Of a stretch of 64,000 nucleotides of DNA, positions 41,031 to 47,914 are shown piece by piece. The notes below the pieces were generated by a model. It was given only the letters and a program-made list of their open reading frames with translations, searched no databases and was not told where the DNA came from. The position numbers and the translations under genes were made by a program. The stretch is from Arthrobacter pascens (GTDB lineage: Bacteria; Actinomycetota; Actinomycetes; Actinomycetales; Micrococcaceae), in NCBI RefSeq assembly GCF_030815585.1, contig NZ_JAUSWY010000001.1, forward strand, positions 2,604,001 to 2,668,000, in the 5' to 3' direction. Positions within the stretch are counted from its first letter, which is position 1. Each line of letters starts with the position of its first letter.

Positions 41031-41138
41031 GTGGTGAAGATAGATGCAGAAGCGGTAGGCAAGATGCTGGATGACATCCTGGCGCCGATAGCAAATTCCC
41101 CGTACGAGATGGAACTTCTAGCAGGGGGTGCGCACTGA
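41031..41138 (+). CDS. possible 35-residue microprotein
   Basis: Starts GTG-GTG right after the palindrome and reads VVKIDAEAVGKMLDDILAPI to a stop at 41136. It is a short amphipathic, acidic peptide. No ribosome site, but a leaderless start is possible in actinobacteria. It faces the family B copy 2 gene convergently. Weakly supported. Confidence 0.3.
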   Translation: MVKIDAEAVGKMLDDILAPIANSPYEMELLAGGAH

Positions 41139-41153
41139 AGGCGTGCCCTATCG

Positions 41154-41390
41154 TCATTCACTGAGCTTCCGGAGCATCCTTGCGATGTTGTCCCTCCGTT
41201 CCTTGGTCCAGGGTGCGGGAGGCTCTGGAGTTGCGATTATGGCTTGGTAGTGCTCTTCCGTGAAGCGGTAAAGTCGCCCGATCCTGGCGTGCGGCCACCG
41301 ATGGGTCCGGCACATACGGTAGACCATCTCGGTGGAGACATTGAGCCTCGCGGCAAGATCTGCAGTTGTCAGCATTGGTGCATCGTCCAT
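41154..41390 (-). CDS. helix-turn-helix protein, family B copy 2
   Basis: A 78-residue protein MDDAPMLTTADLAARLNVST with wing RWPHARIGRLYRFTEEHYQA and basic tail ending RMLRKLSE. Clear paralogue of the gene at 39886-40131. It is divergent from the two-domain family A copy 3 across 52 bases. The ATG at 41390 matches the start of its paralogue. Confidence 0.78.
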   Translation of the reverse strand: MDDAPMLTTADLAARLNVSTEMVYRMCRTHRWPHARIGRLYRFTEEHYQAIIATPEPPAPWTKERRDNIARMLRKLSE

Positions 41391-41442
41391 CCGTCGAGCA
41401 TACGTACCAGTGCTCACACTCCTTGGCCTAGTATCGGGCGGA

Positions 41443-41955
41443 ATGAATGTGGATCCGACGCCCATCGAAAAGTCCAAGCTCGCTTACAGCCTTGAAGAGG
41501 CGGCGGGAGCAACCGGCTACAGCACGAGCACGCTTCGCATCGCCATACGGCGGCACGACCTTATCGCCCGTTACGCAAACACCAAGCCGGTCATCCTCGC
41601 CGAGGAACTTCTTAACTGGCTGCGGTCACTCCCCACCGAACCAAGAGGCGGACTCCAGCCTCTTAGCGACTTCCCAGACGATAACCCCCGGCCGTTCCCC
41701 GGGCCACCCCGGGAACTCGCAGCCACTCCGCAGGTCAAAGCATTGTTCCGGACCCCGGAAGAAGTCGCACCCGAGGTGGGCGTCAGCAAGTCCACGCTCC
41801 GTGGCTACTGCCGCGCCTCCGGTATCTACTCGCGAGTGGGAAAGCGCATCATGCTTCACGAGGATGATGTCAGGCGCCTAGTGGAGTGGATTCGCGAATA
41901 CCGGGACAAAGGCGACGAGTGGGTGGCCGAACCCGAGGCGGACCCCTTCGCGTAA
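41443..41955 (+). CDS. two-domain helix-turn-helix protein, family A copy 3
   Basis: A 170-residue protein. Residues 10-65 are a family A domain (KLAYSLEEAAGATGYSTSTL ... ARYANTKPVILAEELLNWL). After a Pro-rich linker (about 75-95) comes a second, different HTH (RTPEEVAPEVGVSKSTLRGY) with a wing (GKRIMLHEDDVRRLVEWI). It is divergent from family B copy 2. Two DNA-binding domains in tandem could let it bridge two sites. Confidence 0.78.
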   Translation: MNVDPTPIEKSKLAYSLEEAAGATGYSTSTLRIAIRRHDLIARYANTKPVILAEELLNWLRSLPTEPRGGLQPLSDFPDDNPRPFPGPPRELAATPQVKALFRTPEEVAPEVGVSKSTLRGYCRASGIYSRVGKRIMLHEDDVRRLVEWIREYRDKGDEWVAEPEADPFA

Positions 41956-42083
41956 ATTCAGCATGGTGTGCTGCCCGACTGAGGCGGCAACAGCCTGCCA
42001 GAAAACTTCCGAGTCGTTCATCCCACGAAGCCTAGCGGGCCCCCACAGTCATTGGTTACCGGGGCGTAAGGCACAATGGCGCA

Positions 42084-42557
42084 ATGACTGAACAAATATG
42101 GGCCATCGGCGGAGTGGTAGCAGGCATCCTGGCCACCGGAGGTATGAACGTAGTTTCTGAACGTGTGAAGCTCAAACTCGGGGACAGGGCGGCGGCCCGT
42201 TCCGAGAACAGGAAGCGCTGCCAAGAACTCCTAGCAAGCATCGAAAGCGAGCTTGCCGGCGCGCTAGCATACGAGGAGCAACATGGAGTCATGCCCATTG
42301 ATAATGGGTACAATCCCTCTGATGCGGCCGCCAGGGCTCACCTGACGGAAGTCGAGTTGCACTGCCCGGAAGAAATTCGGAAGACAGCCTTGGACTTGAT
42401 CAACAAACTTGAGGGGCACATCTGGAGCGATGTCAGCCGAGAAGACTACGTGCAGCCCGCGGGCGATTCATCACGGCCTTCCGTGGTATTTGACGATGCA
42501 GTCAGCCGCCCCGCATTGTGGATAAGCTGTGGGCAATCTGTGGATAACTCGGGTTGA
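42084..42557 (+). CDS. hypothetical protein with one N-terminal membrane segment
   Basis: A 157-residue protein with a hydrophobic start (IWAIGGVVAGILATGGMNVV), then a charged helical region (RVKLKLGDRAAARSENRKRC) and a soluble domain. No family recognised. It lies between the HTH array and an RNA-like inverted repeat in the right-end cargo. Confidence 0.6.
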   Translation: MTEQIWAIGGVVAGILATGGMNVVSERVKLKLGDRAAARSENRKRCQELLASIESELAGALAYEEQHGVMPIDNGYNPSDAAARAHLTEVELHCPEEIRKTALDLINKLEGHIWSDVSREDYVQPAGDSSRPSVVFDDAVSRPALWISCGQSVDNSG

Positions 42558-42593
42558 TGTGTGTATAGCGGTATGCAAGAATTGAATCACCGA

Positions 42594-42670
42594 GACCCGT
42601 CGTCCGAATAGTCTCCGTATGGTGTGCGTGCTTCTACCCGAAGATAGGACGACGGGTCGCCTTTTTATTT
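42594..42670 (+). ncRNA. long-loop inverted repeat with T-tract
   Basis: Twelve-bp perfect arms GACCCGTCGTCC (42594-42605) and GGACGACGGGTC (42647-42658) separated by 41 bases, then CCTTTTTATTT. Either a terminator with an unusually large loop that serves both convergent genes, or a small structured RNA with its own terminator. Confidence 0.45.
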
Positions 42671-43357
42671 AAAGTGCCAGAGCGTTCCATTCGGCTGATA
42701 AGTCCGTGGTCGGAGCAACTGCAGGTGACCCGGGTCGGCAGGCTTATGTGTCCTCACACCTCTGTTGATGGCCCCGGCCACCATGTCGGCTAGCTGAATC
42801 CCGACGTTCTGTCTCGAGTCCGCCCATGCCACCTTCGTGAGAGTACCTGGCCGGCCGCGGTTTGCCATGTCCATCAAATAGGCGTGGTCGTCGATGCCGA
42901 ATGCTTTCGTGTCCTGTCCGTCGATGATGACTTTCGCATCGTGGATAGTGCCGAACCCCTTAGACAGCAGCTGTCGTATGGCGTAGCTCTTGAGAGCACT
43001 TGGACTTCCCCGCAGCTTGCCGCTGTAGATCCGGGCCTTATCGATGCTGATCGCCCGTATGTGGTATCTGATGTCAGCCGTGCAATCGAAGAAGCAGTCC
43101 TTAGCTCGATCCTTGGTCTTCGCGTATTTGAACTCCGTACGGATGCCGTTGTGGGCCGCGCAGTTCTTCATGCTGGCGCTGAGTCGCTCGATCTCCAGGG
43201 GGTCGCGGAATACGCAGGCAGCCATAATCAGGTGGCTGCTTGATCCGGAATCGAACTTGAATCCGCCGTCGCCCGAATCATCTATGAAGATATGCACCCA
43301 ACAAGTCTGCCTGACGTGGTGGACAATTTCCGATGTCGGGCGCGGGCTCACTAGCAT
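42665..43357 (-). CDS. DUF3800 domain protein
   Basis: A 230-residue protein. HIFIDDSGDGGFKF and SSSHLIMAACVFRD near the N-terminus match the DUF3800 signature (acidic residues in an RNase H-like fold), and the C-terminal SRQNVGIQLADMVAGAINRG is also typical. The family is frequent in prophages and defence loci but its activity is not established. The first start (43357) gives a 20-residue extension; a GTG at 43297 would begin at the domain. It is the last prophage gene before attR. Confidence 0.8.
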   Translation of the reverse strand: MLVSPRPTSEIVHHVRQTCWVHIFIDDSGDGGFKFDSGSSSHLIMAACVFRDPLEIERLSASMKNCAAHNGIRTEFKYAKTKDRAKDCFFDCTADIRYHIRAISIDKARIYSGKLRGSPSALKSYAIRQLLSKGFGTIHDAKVIIDGQDTKAFGIDDHAYLMDMANRGRPGTLTKVAWADSRQNVGIQLADMVAGAINRGVRTHKPADPGHLQLLRPRTYQPNGTLWHFK

Positions 43358-43425
43358 CAGCAGGATGACAAAGAACCAATCGTTCCTGTCTTCCTCCGCT
43401 GCGGAGCCACCTCACCTAACGCTAC

Positions 43426-43458
43426 AGTCCGCAGAAAGTCCGCAAGAGGTCCGCAAGA
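43426..43458 (+). repeat. integrase arm-type direct repeats, right end
   Basis: AGTCCGCAGA, one base, AGTCCGCAAGA, one base, then GTCCGCAAGA. The first two units reproduce the left-end composite at 4137-4158 exactly apart from the spacer base. They lie about 90 bases inside attR. Likely sites for the integrase N-terminal domain. Confidence 0.6.
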
Positions 43459-43548
43459 GGCCCATTTCGGGCCATAACAACCAACCATGAAAACCCCGAA
43501 CTCTAGCGGATCCCAAGGCCGTCCAGCAACTGCCAATCAGCGTTGTTT

Positions 43549-43575
43549 AGTTCGAGCTCTACTACGGCGTCTAGC
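43549..43575 (+). other. attR: attR core (27-bp direct repeat with 4085-4111)
   Basis: An exact copy of the end of glnA including its TAG stop, with no gene reading into it. It is followed by host sequence beginning ATCACCCC and, 32 bases later, a strong terminator. It marks the right boundary of the prophage. Confidence 0.92.
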
Positions 43576-43606
43576 ATCACCCCGGGCTGAACCTGCTTTA
43601 GTCCAC

Positions 43607-43656
43607 AAAGGGTCCGCAGCGGCTGCCAGCAACGGCAGCCACTGCGGACCCTTTTG
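43607..43656 (+). terminator. native glnA terminator displaced by the prophage
   Basis: Outer stem of 13 bp (AAAGGGTCCGCAG / CTGCGGACCCTTT) with an inner 7-bp stem GGCTGCC/GGCAGCC. It would lie about 30 bases after the glnA stop if the prophage were absent, so it is almost certainly the original glnA terminator. Confidence 0.75.
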
Positions 43657-43855
43657 CGTCCGGCTCTGCTGTGACCAAAAGGTGGAGGCTGGCTCCAGAC
43701 GTGCTGAGACCAGGAACCAGCCCCCTGACAAGTGCCCCCCGAGACGAAGACTGATCAAGCCTTGCCCCAACAAGGTTTGAAGAACACTGCCAATCCACAT
43801 GATCGGTCAATGTGGAGCGCCAGGCAATGCCCTTTTGACAACGGATTCCTCGCAG

Positions 43856-44377
43856 TTATCCTGCAAAGCTCCGGTACATCGTCCGCTGCGGCCCGGAACT
43901 ACCACCCAGGTATGGTCCGTGGTCCACAAACCCGGCGCTGCGGTAGGCGGAAAGTCCTGCCGAATTCCGCTCGTTGACTGAAAGGACGACGCCGGCCTCA
44001 CCGCTTCCCTGCCTCGCCGTGAGTTTCGCAGCAGCTTCCACAGCGGCGGCGGCTGCGAGCGGACCCAGGCCCCGGCCCTGCTGCCGTCTGTCGATGAGGA
44101 AGCCCCTCAGCAGCCACGCCGAGTCGTCGTCGGGCCAGCCTGCCAGCCGCGCCGCACCTGCCTGCAGTGTCAGGACACCGACGGCATCCCCGTCCGCCTC
44201 GATGACATAGGGCCGGCGTGAATCCTCGGCCAGGCCCGCCAGCACCATGCGCAATGGGTCGCCCACAAAATCGTGTTGTCCCGGGGCGAGTTCAAGGCCC
44301 GCGACAGCTCCCAGGTGGATGGCGCGTGCATCATCATCAAGGTCCTGAAGGGAAATCAGCCAGACAGATTCAAGCAC
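43856..44377 (-). CDS. GNAT family N-acetyltransferase
   Basis: A 173-residue protein. The acetyl-CoA loop is LLRGFLIDRRQQGRGLGPLA (Q/RxxGxG/A type), followed by the usual helix (AAVEAAAKL) and the strand VVLSVNERNSAGLSAYRSAG. The substrate is not predictable. The GTG at 44377 is chosen because it falls just after the stop of the upstream VOC gene; the frame is open further upstream within that gene. Confidence 0.82.
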   Translation of the reverse strand: MLESVWLISLQDLDDDARAIHLGAVAGLELAPGQHDFVGDPLRMVLAGLAEDSRRPYVIEADGDAVGVLTLQAGAARLAGWPDDDSAWLLRGFLIDRRQQGRGLGPLAAAAAVEAAAKLTARQGSGEAGVVLSVNERNSAGLSAYRSAGFVDHGPYLGGSSGPQRTMYRSFAG

Positions 44378-44382
44378 GCCGC

Positions 44383-44826
44383 TCAGGGCTGCGCGCTCTT
44401 GCTCTCGCCGGTAGCGGTGCTGTCGGCGGGCGGACCTGCAGGATCCATCCACATGACCTCCCAGAGGTGGCCGTCCGGGTCCTGGAAGCTGTGGTTGTAC
44501 ATAAAGCCGTAGTCCTGGACTTCCTGGGACGGTGTACCCCCGGCGGCCAGGGCCTTCCCGACTGTTTCGTCCACGGCTTCCCTGCTGTCAACCGAAAAGG
44601 CCATGATGGCCTCCGTGGAGCCGGCCGCATCTGCAACGTCCTTGGACGTGAAGGTTTTGAAGAAGCCCTCAACGAGGAGCATGACAAAGGCGTTCTCGTT
44701 GATGATCATGCAGGTGGCGTTCTCATCGGTGTAGTCGGGGTTGAAGGAGAAGCCGAGCGCGGTGAAAAAGTCGACGGACCTCTTGAGGTCTTTGACGGGA
44801 AGGTTCAGGTAGATTTGCGTAGCCAT
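44383..44826 (-). CDS. VOC family (glyoxalase/bleomycin-resistance-like) protein
   Basis: A 147-residue protein with two beta-alpha-beta-beta-beta units: YLNLPVKDLKRSVDFFTALG at the start and YNHSFQDPDGHLWEVMWMDP near the end, the metal-binding Glu being in HLWEVMW. Typical of the PhnB-like branch of vicinal-oxygen-chelate proteins. It probably forms an operon with the GNAT gene six bases downstream. Substrate unknown. Confidence 0.88.
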   Translation of the reverse strand: MATQIYLNLPVKDLKRSVDFFTALGFSFNPDYTDENATCMIINENAFVMLLVEGFFKTFTSKDVADAAGSTEAIMAFSVDSREAVDETVGKALAAGGTPSQEVQDYGFMYNHSFQDPDGHLWEVMWMDPAGPPADSTATGESKSAQP

Positions 44827-44893
44827 GGGCTCAACCTAGCATCGGGCGGCAGCAGCTGTCAGCAGCCCCCGAATGGACTGCCACCGCAAGAGG

Positions 44894-47800
44894 CTAGTGA
44901 CCGTAGAAGACCTTCTCAAAAACGGCGCGGGCACGCCGGCTGAGCCGGAGGTAGTCCTCTTCCAGCGCGGCAGCGTTGCCCGGTTCGTAGCCGCACCAGC
45001 GCGCAACAGCTTCAAGGTCCCGCCGGGAGGACGGCAGCAGGTCCGAAGCCTTGCCGCTCCAGATGACATTGGCTGACCTGATCCTGCTGGCCAGCCGCCA
45101 GGCGTCTGCAAGCAGCTGGGCATCGTCCTTGGCGATGAGGTCCAGCGAGGCCGCTGCGTCAAGCGCCTCCACGGTTGACGTGGTCCGCAGCGCAGGGTGC
45201 TTGCCTGCATTCTGGAGCTGGAGCAGCTGCACCAGCCACTCGACGTCGCTCAGTCCCCCACGGCCCAGCTTCAAGTGGCGGGCGGGATCGGCTCCGCGGG
45301 GCAGCCGCTCAGCTTCCACCCGTGCCTTGACCCGCCGGATTTCGCGTACGTCCTGCTCCGAAATCGACTCCGGGTAGCGGATCGGGTCGATGAGCTCTGT
45401 GAAGTCCCGGGCGAGCTCATCGTCGCCGGCCATCGGCCGCGCCCGCAGCAGCGCCTGCGCTTCCCAGATGAGGGACCAGCGGCGATAGTACTCCGCGAAG
45501 GAATCCAGGGAGCGGACCATCGCCCCGCTCTTCCCTTCCGGCCGCAGGTCGGCATCAACCTGGAGGACGCGCTCGGCCATGATGGCAGGCTTGAGCGGCT
45601 GGGTGAGCAGGTTGGACACCTTGGCCACGATCCGGGATGCCTGTGCCTGTGCCTCCTCCTCGGTGTAACCCGGCAGCGCCCGGTGGACGTACATCACGTC
45701 GGCGTCCGAGCCATACCCGATCTCACGACCGCCCTGGCGGCCCATGGCCACCACCAGCACGGCAGTTTTCAGCGGTCCCTTGGCCGAGACGATGCCCTCG
45801 GCCACACGGAGGGCGCCCAGCACGGCCGCCCTGTCAGTGTCTGCCAGCGCGGCACCCACCTTGTCCTGGCCCAGCAGTCCGGCCGAATCCGCGATGGCAA
45901 TCCTCAGGATCTCCCTCCTGCGGATGAGGCGGATGAGCCGCATGGCACTCTCCGGATCCGCGTGGCGCGACATCTTGGCGGTGATCTCCTGCCACTGCGC
46001 CTCGAAGCTCAGCGGGGCAAGTTCCTTGTCATGTCCCAGCCACGCCACCGATTCCGGCGAAACTTCCAGGAGATCCGAGATCAACCGCGAGTTGGCCAGG
46101 ACGTGGCAGAGCCGCTCGGCTGCCGCCTTGGAGTCCCGGAGCATGCCGAGGTACCAGTGTGTTGTGCCGAGGGTCTCGCTGACCCGACGGAAGGCGAGCA
46201 GGCCGGCGTCGGGATCAACGCCCTCGGCGAGCCAGTCAAGCAAAATGGGCAGCAGTTGCCGCTGCAGGGCAGCCCGCCTGCTGACACCGGCGGTGAGCGC
46301 CTCGATGTGGCGCATGGCGCCTTGCGGGTCGCCGTAGCCGAGCGCGGCCAGGCGGCCCTGGGCGGCTTCCGGTGTCAGCCTTGCGTCCTCGGTGCTGAGT
46401 TTGGCCGCGGTGTTCAGCAGCGGCCGGTAGAAAATGCGTTCGTGCAGTTCGCGCACGGACCGCTTGGTCTTGTGCCAGGCGGCCAGCAGAGCGTCGGGGT
46501 GGGGGCGCTCGTTGGAGAACGGTCCCAGTACGGCCTTGGCGAGGGCGCGCAAGGCTGGTTCGTTGACGGGCATGAGGTGCGTCCGGCGGAGCTGGAACAG
46601 CTGGATCCGGTGCTCCAGCAGCCGCAGGTAGCGGTAGGCATGGTCAAATCCAGCAGCATCGGACCGGCCGATATAGCCTCGTGCCGACAGCGCGGCGATG
46701 GCCGAGGTGGTATCCCGGCAGCGAAGCGATTCGTCGGATTTCCCATGCACGAGCTGGAGCAGCTGGACGGTGAACTCAACATCACGGAGTCCCCCGCGGC
46801 CGAGTTTGATCTGCCGTTGTTCCTCGGCCACCGGGATATGTTCGGTGACCCGCCGGCGCATCGCCTGTACCGATTCGACGAACCCTTCCCTGCCGGCGGA
46901 GTTCCAGATCAGCGGCGACACCGCCTTCTCGTAGCGCTGGCCGAGCCCGGTGTCCCCGGCGATGGTCCGCGCCTTCAGCAGCGCCTGGAACTCCCAAGTC
47001 TCGGCCCAGCGCGCATAGTAGCTTTCATGGGAGGGGAGCGTGCGCACCAGCGGGCCCGATTTGCCTTCCGGCCGCAGGTTGGCGTCCACTTCCCACAGCC
47101 CGGGTTCCCGTGCAATGGACGAGATAGCCCGGGAGATTCCGCTGGCCAGCGCCGTGCCGATGGTACTGGCACGCGCGTCGTCCAGCTCATCGGTCTCGAT
47201 CACGTAAATGACGTCGACGTCGGAAATATAGTTGAGTTCGCGCGCTCCGCATTTGCCCATCCCGATGACCGCCAGGCCCACGTCCGCCACATCTGCCGCA
47301 CCGAACTGCTCACCAGCCTCTGCACGTGAAACCGCGAGGGCTGCCTCGATGGCAGCGCCGGCCAGGTCTGCCAGTTCGGCCCCGACGGCCGGCATGAAGT
47401 CCAGCGGATCAGCGGCGCACAGGTCCTTGACCGCAAGGTCCACCACTCCGCGCCGGTACGCCGTCCGCAGCGCCGCATAGGCTTCGCTTCCGGATAGCCC
47501 GGCAACCGGCCTGGCTGACCTGGGATCGGCCCGGACGGATTTCAGGAGTGCAGCCCGGAGCTGTTCCGGATCCGCCTGAAGTGGTTCCGGACTCGGCCTG
47601 ACGTCGAAGGCATCGAGGTGCTCCGGGTGCCGGATCAGGAACTCCCCCAGCGCCTCGGACGCACCCAGCACACGGTAGAGCGGCTCGCTGGTCTCAGGAT
47701 CCGCTGCTGCCAGCTCCCGCAGAGCCGGATGCTTTTCGATCAGCCGCACAAGTGATTGGAGGGCAGTGTCCGGGTTAGCCGCCATCTGCAGGCCAGCGAA

Positions 47801-47905
47801 CAGCCTATCCTGGTCCAGGCCGTCCAGCTCACGGGCAGCCAAAAACCGCTCGCCCTTCTCAAGGTCGCTGAAGCCGGCAGAGATGAGGCGCCGGGCGAGG
47901 CTCAC
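44894..47905 (-). CDS. glnE: bifunctional glutamine synthetase adenylyltransferase/deadenylylase
   Basis: A 1003-residue enzyme that adds AMP to, or removes AMP from, glutamine synthetase. The N-terminal nucleotidyltransferase has GMGKCGARELNYISDVDVIY (deadenylylase), the C-terminal one AMGRQGGREIGYGSDADVMY (adenylylase), each with the G-D-x-D metal motif; a helical GlnD/PII-type regulatory region joins them. Length is standard. It lies nine bases after glnA2 and targets Tyr402 of GlnA, whose gene lies on the other side of the prophage. Confidence 0.97.
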   Translation of the reverse strand: MSLARRLISAGFSDLEKGERFLAARELDGLDQDRLFAGLQMAANPDTALQSLVRLIEKHPALRELAAADPETSEPLYRVLGASEALGEFLIRHPEHLDAFDVRPSPEPLQADPEQLRAALLKSVRADPRSARPVAGLSGSEAYAALRTAYRRGVVDLAVKDLCAADPLDFMPAVGAELADLAGAAIEAALAVSRAEAGEQFGAADVADVGLAVIGMGKCGARELNYISDVDVIYVIETDELDDARASTIGTALASGISRAISSIAREPGLWEVDANLRPEGKSGPLVRTLPSHESYYARWAETWEFQALLKARTIAGDTGLGQRYEKAVSPLIWNSAGREGFVESVQAMRRRVTEHIPVAEEQRQIKLGRGGLRDVEFTVQLLQLVHGKSDESLRCRDTTSAIAALSARGYIGRSDAAGFDHAYRYLRLLEHRIQLFQLRRTHLMPVNEPALRALAKAVLGPFSNERPHPDALLAAWHKTKRSVRELHERIFYRPLLNTAAKLSTEDARLTPEAAQGRLAALGYGDPQGAMRHIEALTAGVSRRAALQRQLLPILLDWLAEGVDPDAGLLAFRRVSETLGTTHWYLGMLRDSKAAAERLCHVLANSRLISDLLEVSPESVAWLGHDKELAPLSFEAQWQEITAKMSRHADPESAMRLIRLIRRREILRIAIADSAGLLGQDKVGAALADTDRAAVLGALRVAEGIVSAKGPLKTAVLVVAMGRQGGREIGYGSDADVMYVHRALPGYTEEEAQAQASRIVAKVSNLLTQPLKPAIMAERVLQVDADLRPEGKSGAMVRSLDSFAEYYRRWSLIWEAQALLRARPMAGDDELARDFTELIDPIRYPESISEQDVREIRRVKARVEAERLPRGADPARHLKLGRGGLSDVEWLVQLLQLQNAGKHPALRTTSTVEALDAAASLDLIAKDDAQLLADAWRLASRIRSANVIWSGKASDLLPSSRRDLEAVARWCGYEPGNAAALEEDYLRLSRRARAVFEKVFYGH

Positions 47906-47914
47906 GCCCGCCGC

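Larger units (their letters stand above)
4085..43575. mobile_element. complete siphovirus-type prophage inserted at the 3' end of glnA
   Basis: Bounded by identical 27-bp att cores. Gene order is that of a temperate long-tailed phage: integrase, repressor and excisionase; replication; HNH and terminase; portal, protease, scaffold and capsid; connectors; tail tube, chaperones and tape measure; tail tip; lysis; cargo. The element is about 39.5 kb. All essential modules are visible. The one suspicious lesion is the terminase large-subunit frame break near 14170, so whether the phage is inducible cannot be decided from sequence. Confidence 0.95.
43358..43855. other. prophage right end and host junction without genes
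   Basis: Roughly 500 bases with no credible gene. It holds the right-end integrase arm repeats (43426-43458), attR (43549-43575) and the displaced glnA terminator (43607-43656). The rest, to the GNAT gene stop, shows nothing recognisable. Confidence 0.7.

Noticed and set aside
4085..43575. CRISPR array, insertion sequence or transposase
   Set aside because: No regularly spaced repeats and no transposase-like frame were seen anywhere in the window.
45197..47329. Plus-strand frame of 710 codons inside glnE
   Set aside because: Antisense shadow in GC-rich code; no domain, and glnE motifs are unambiguous.
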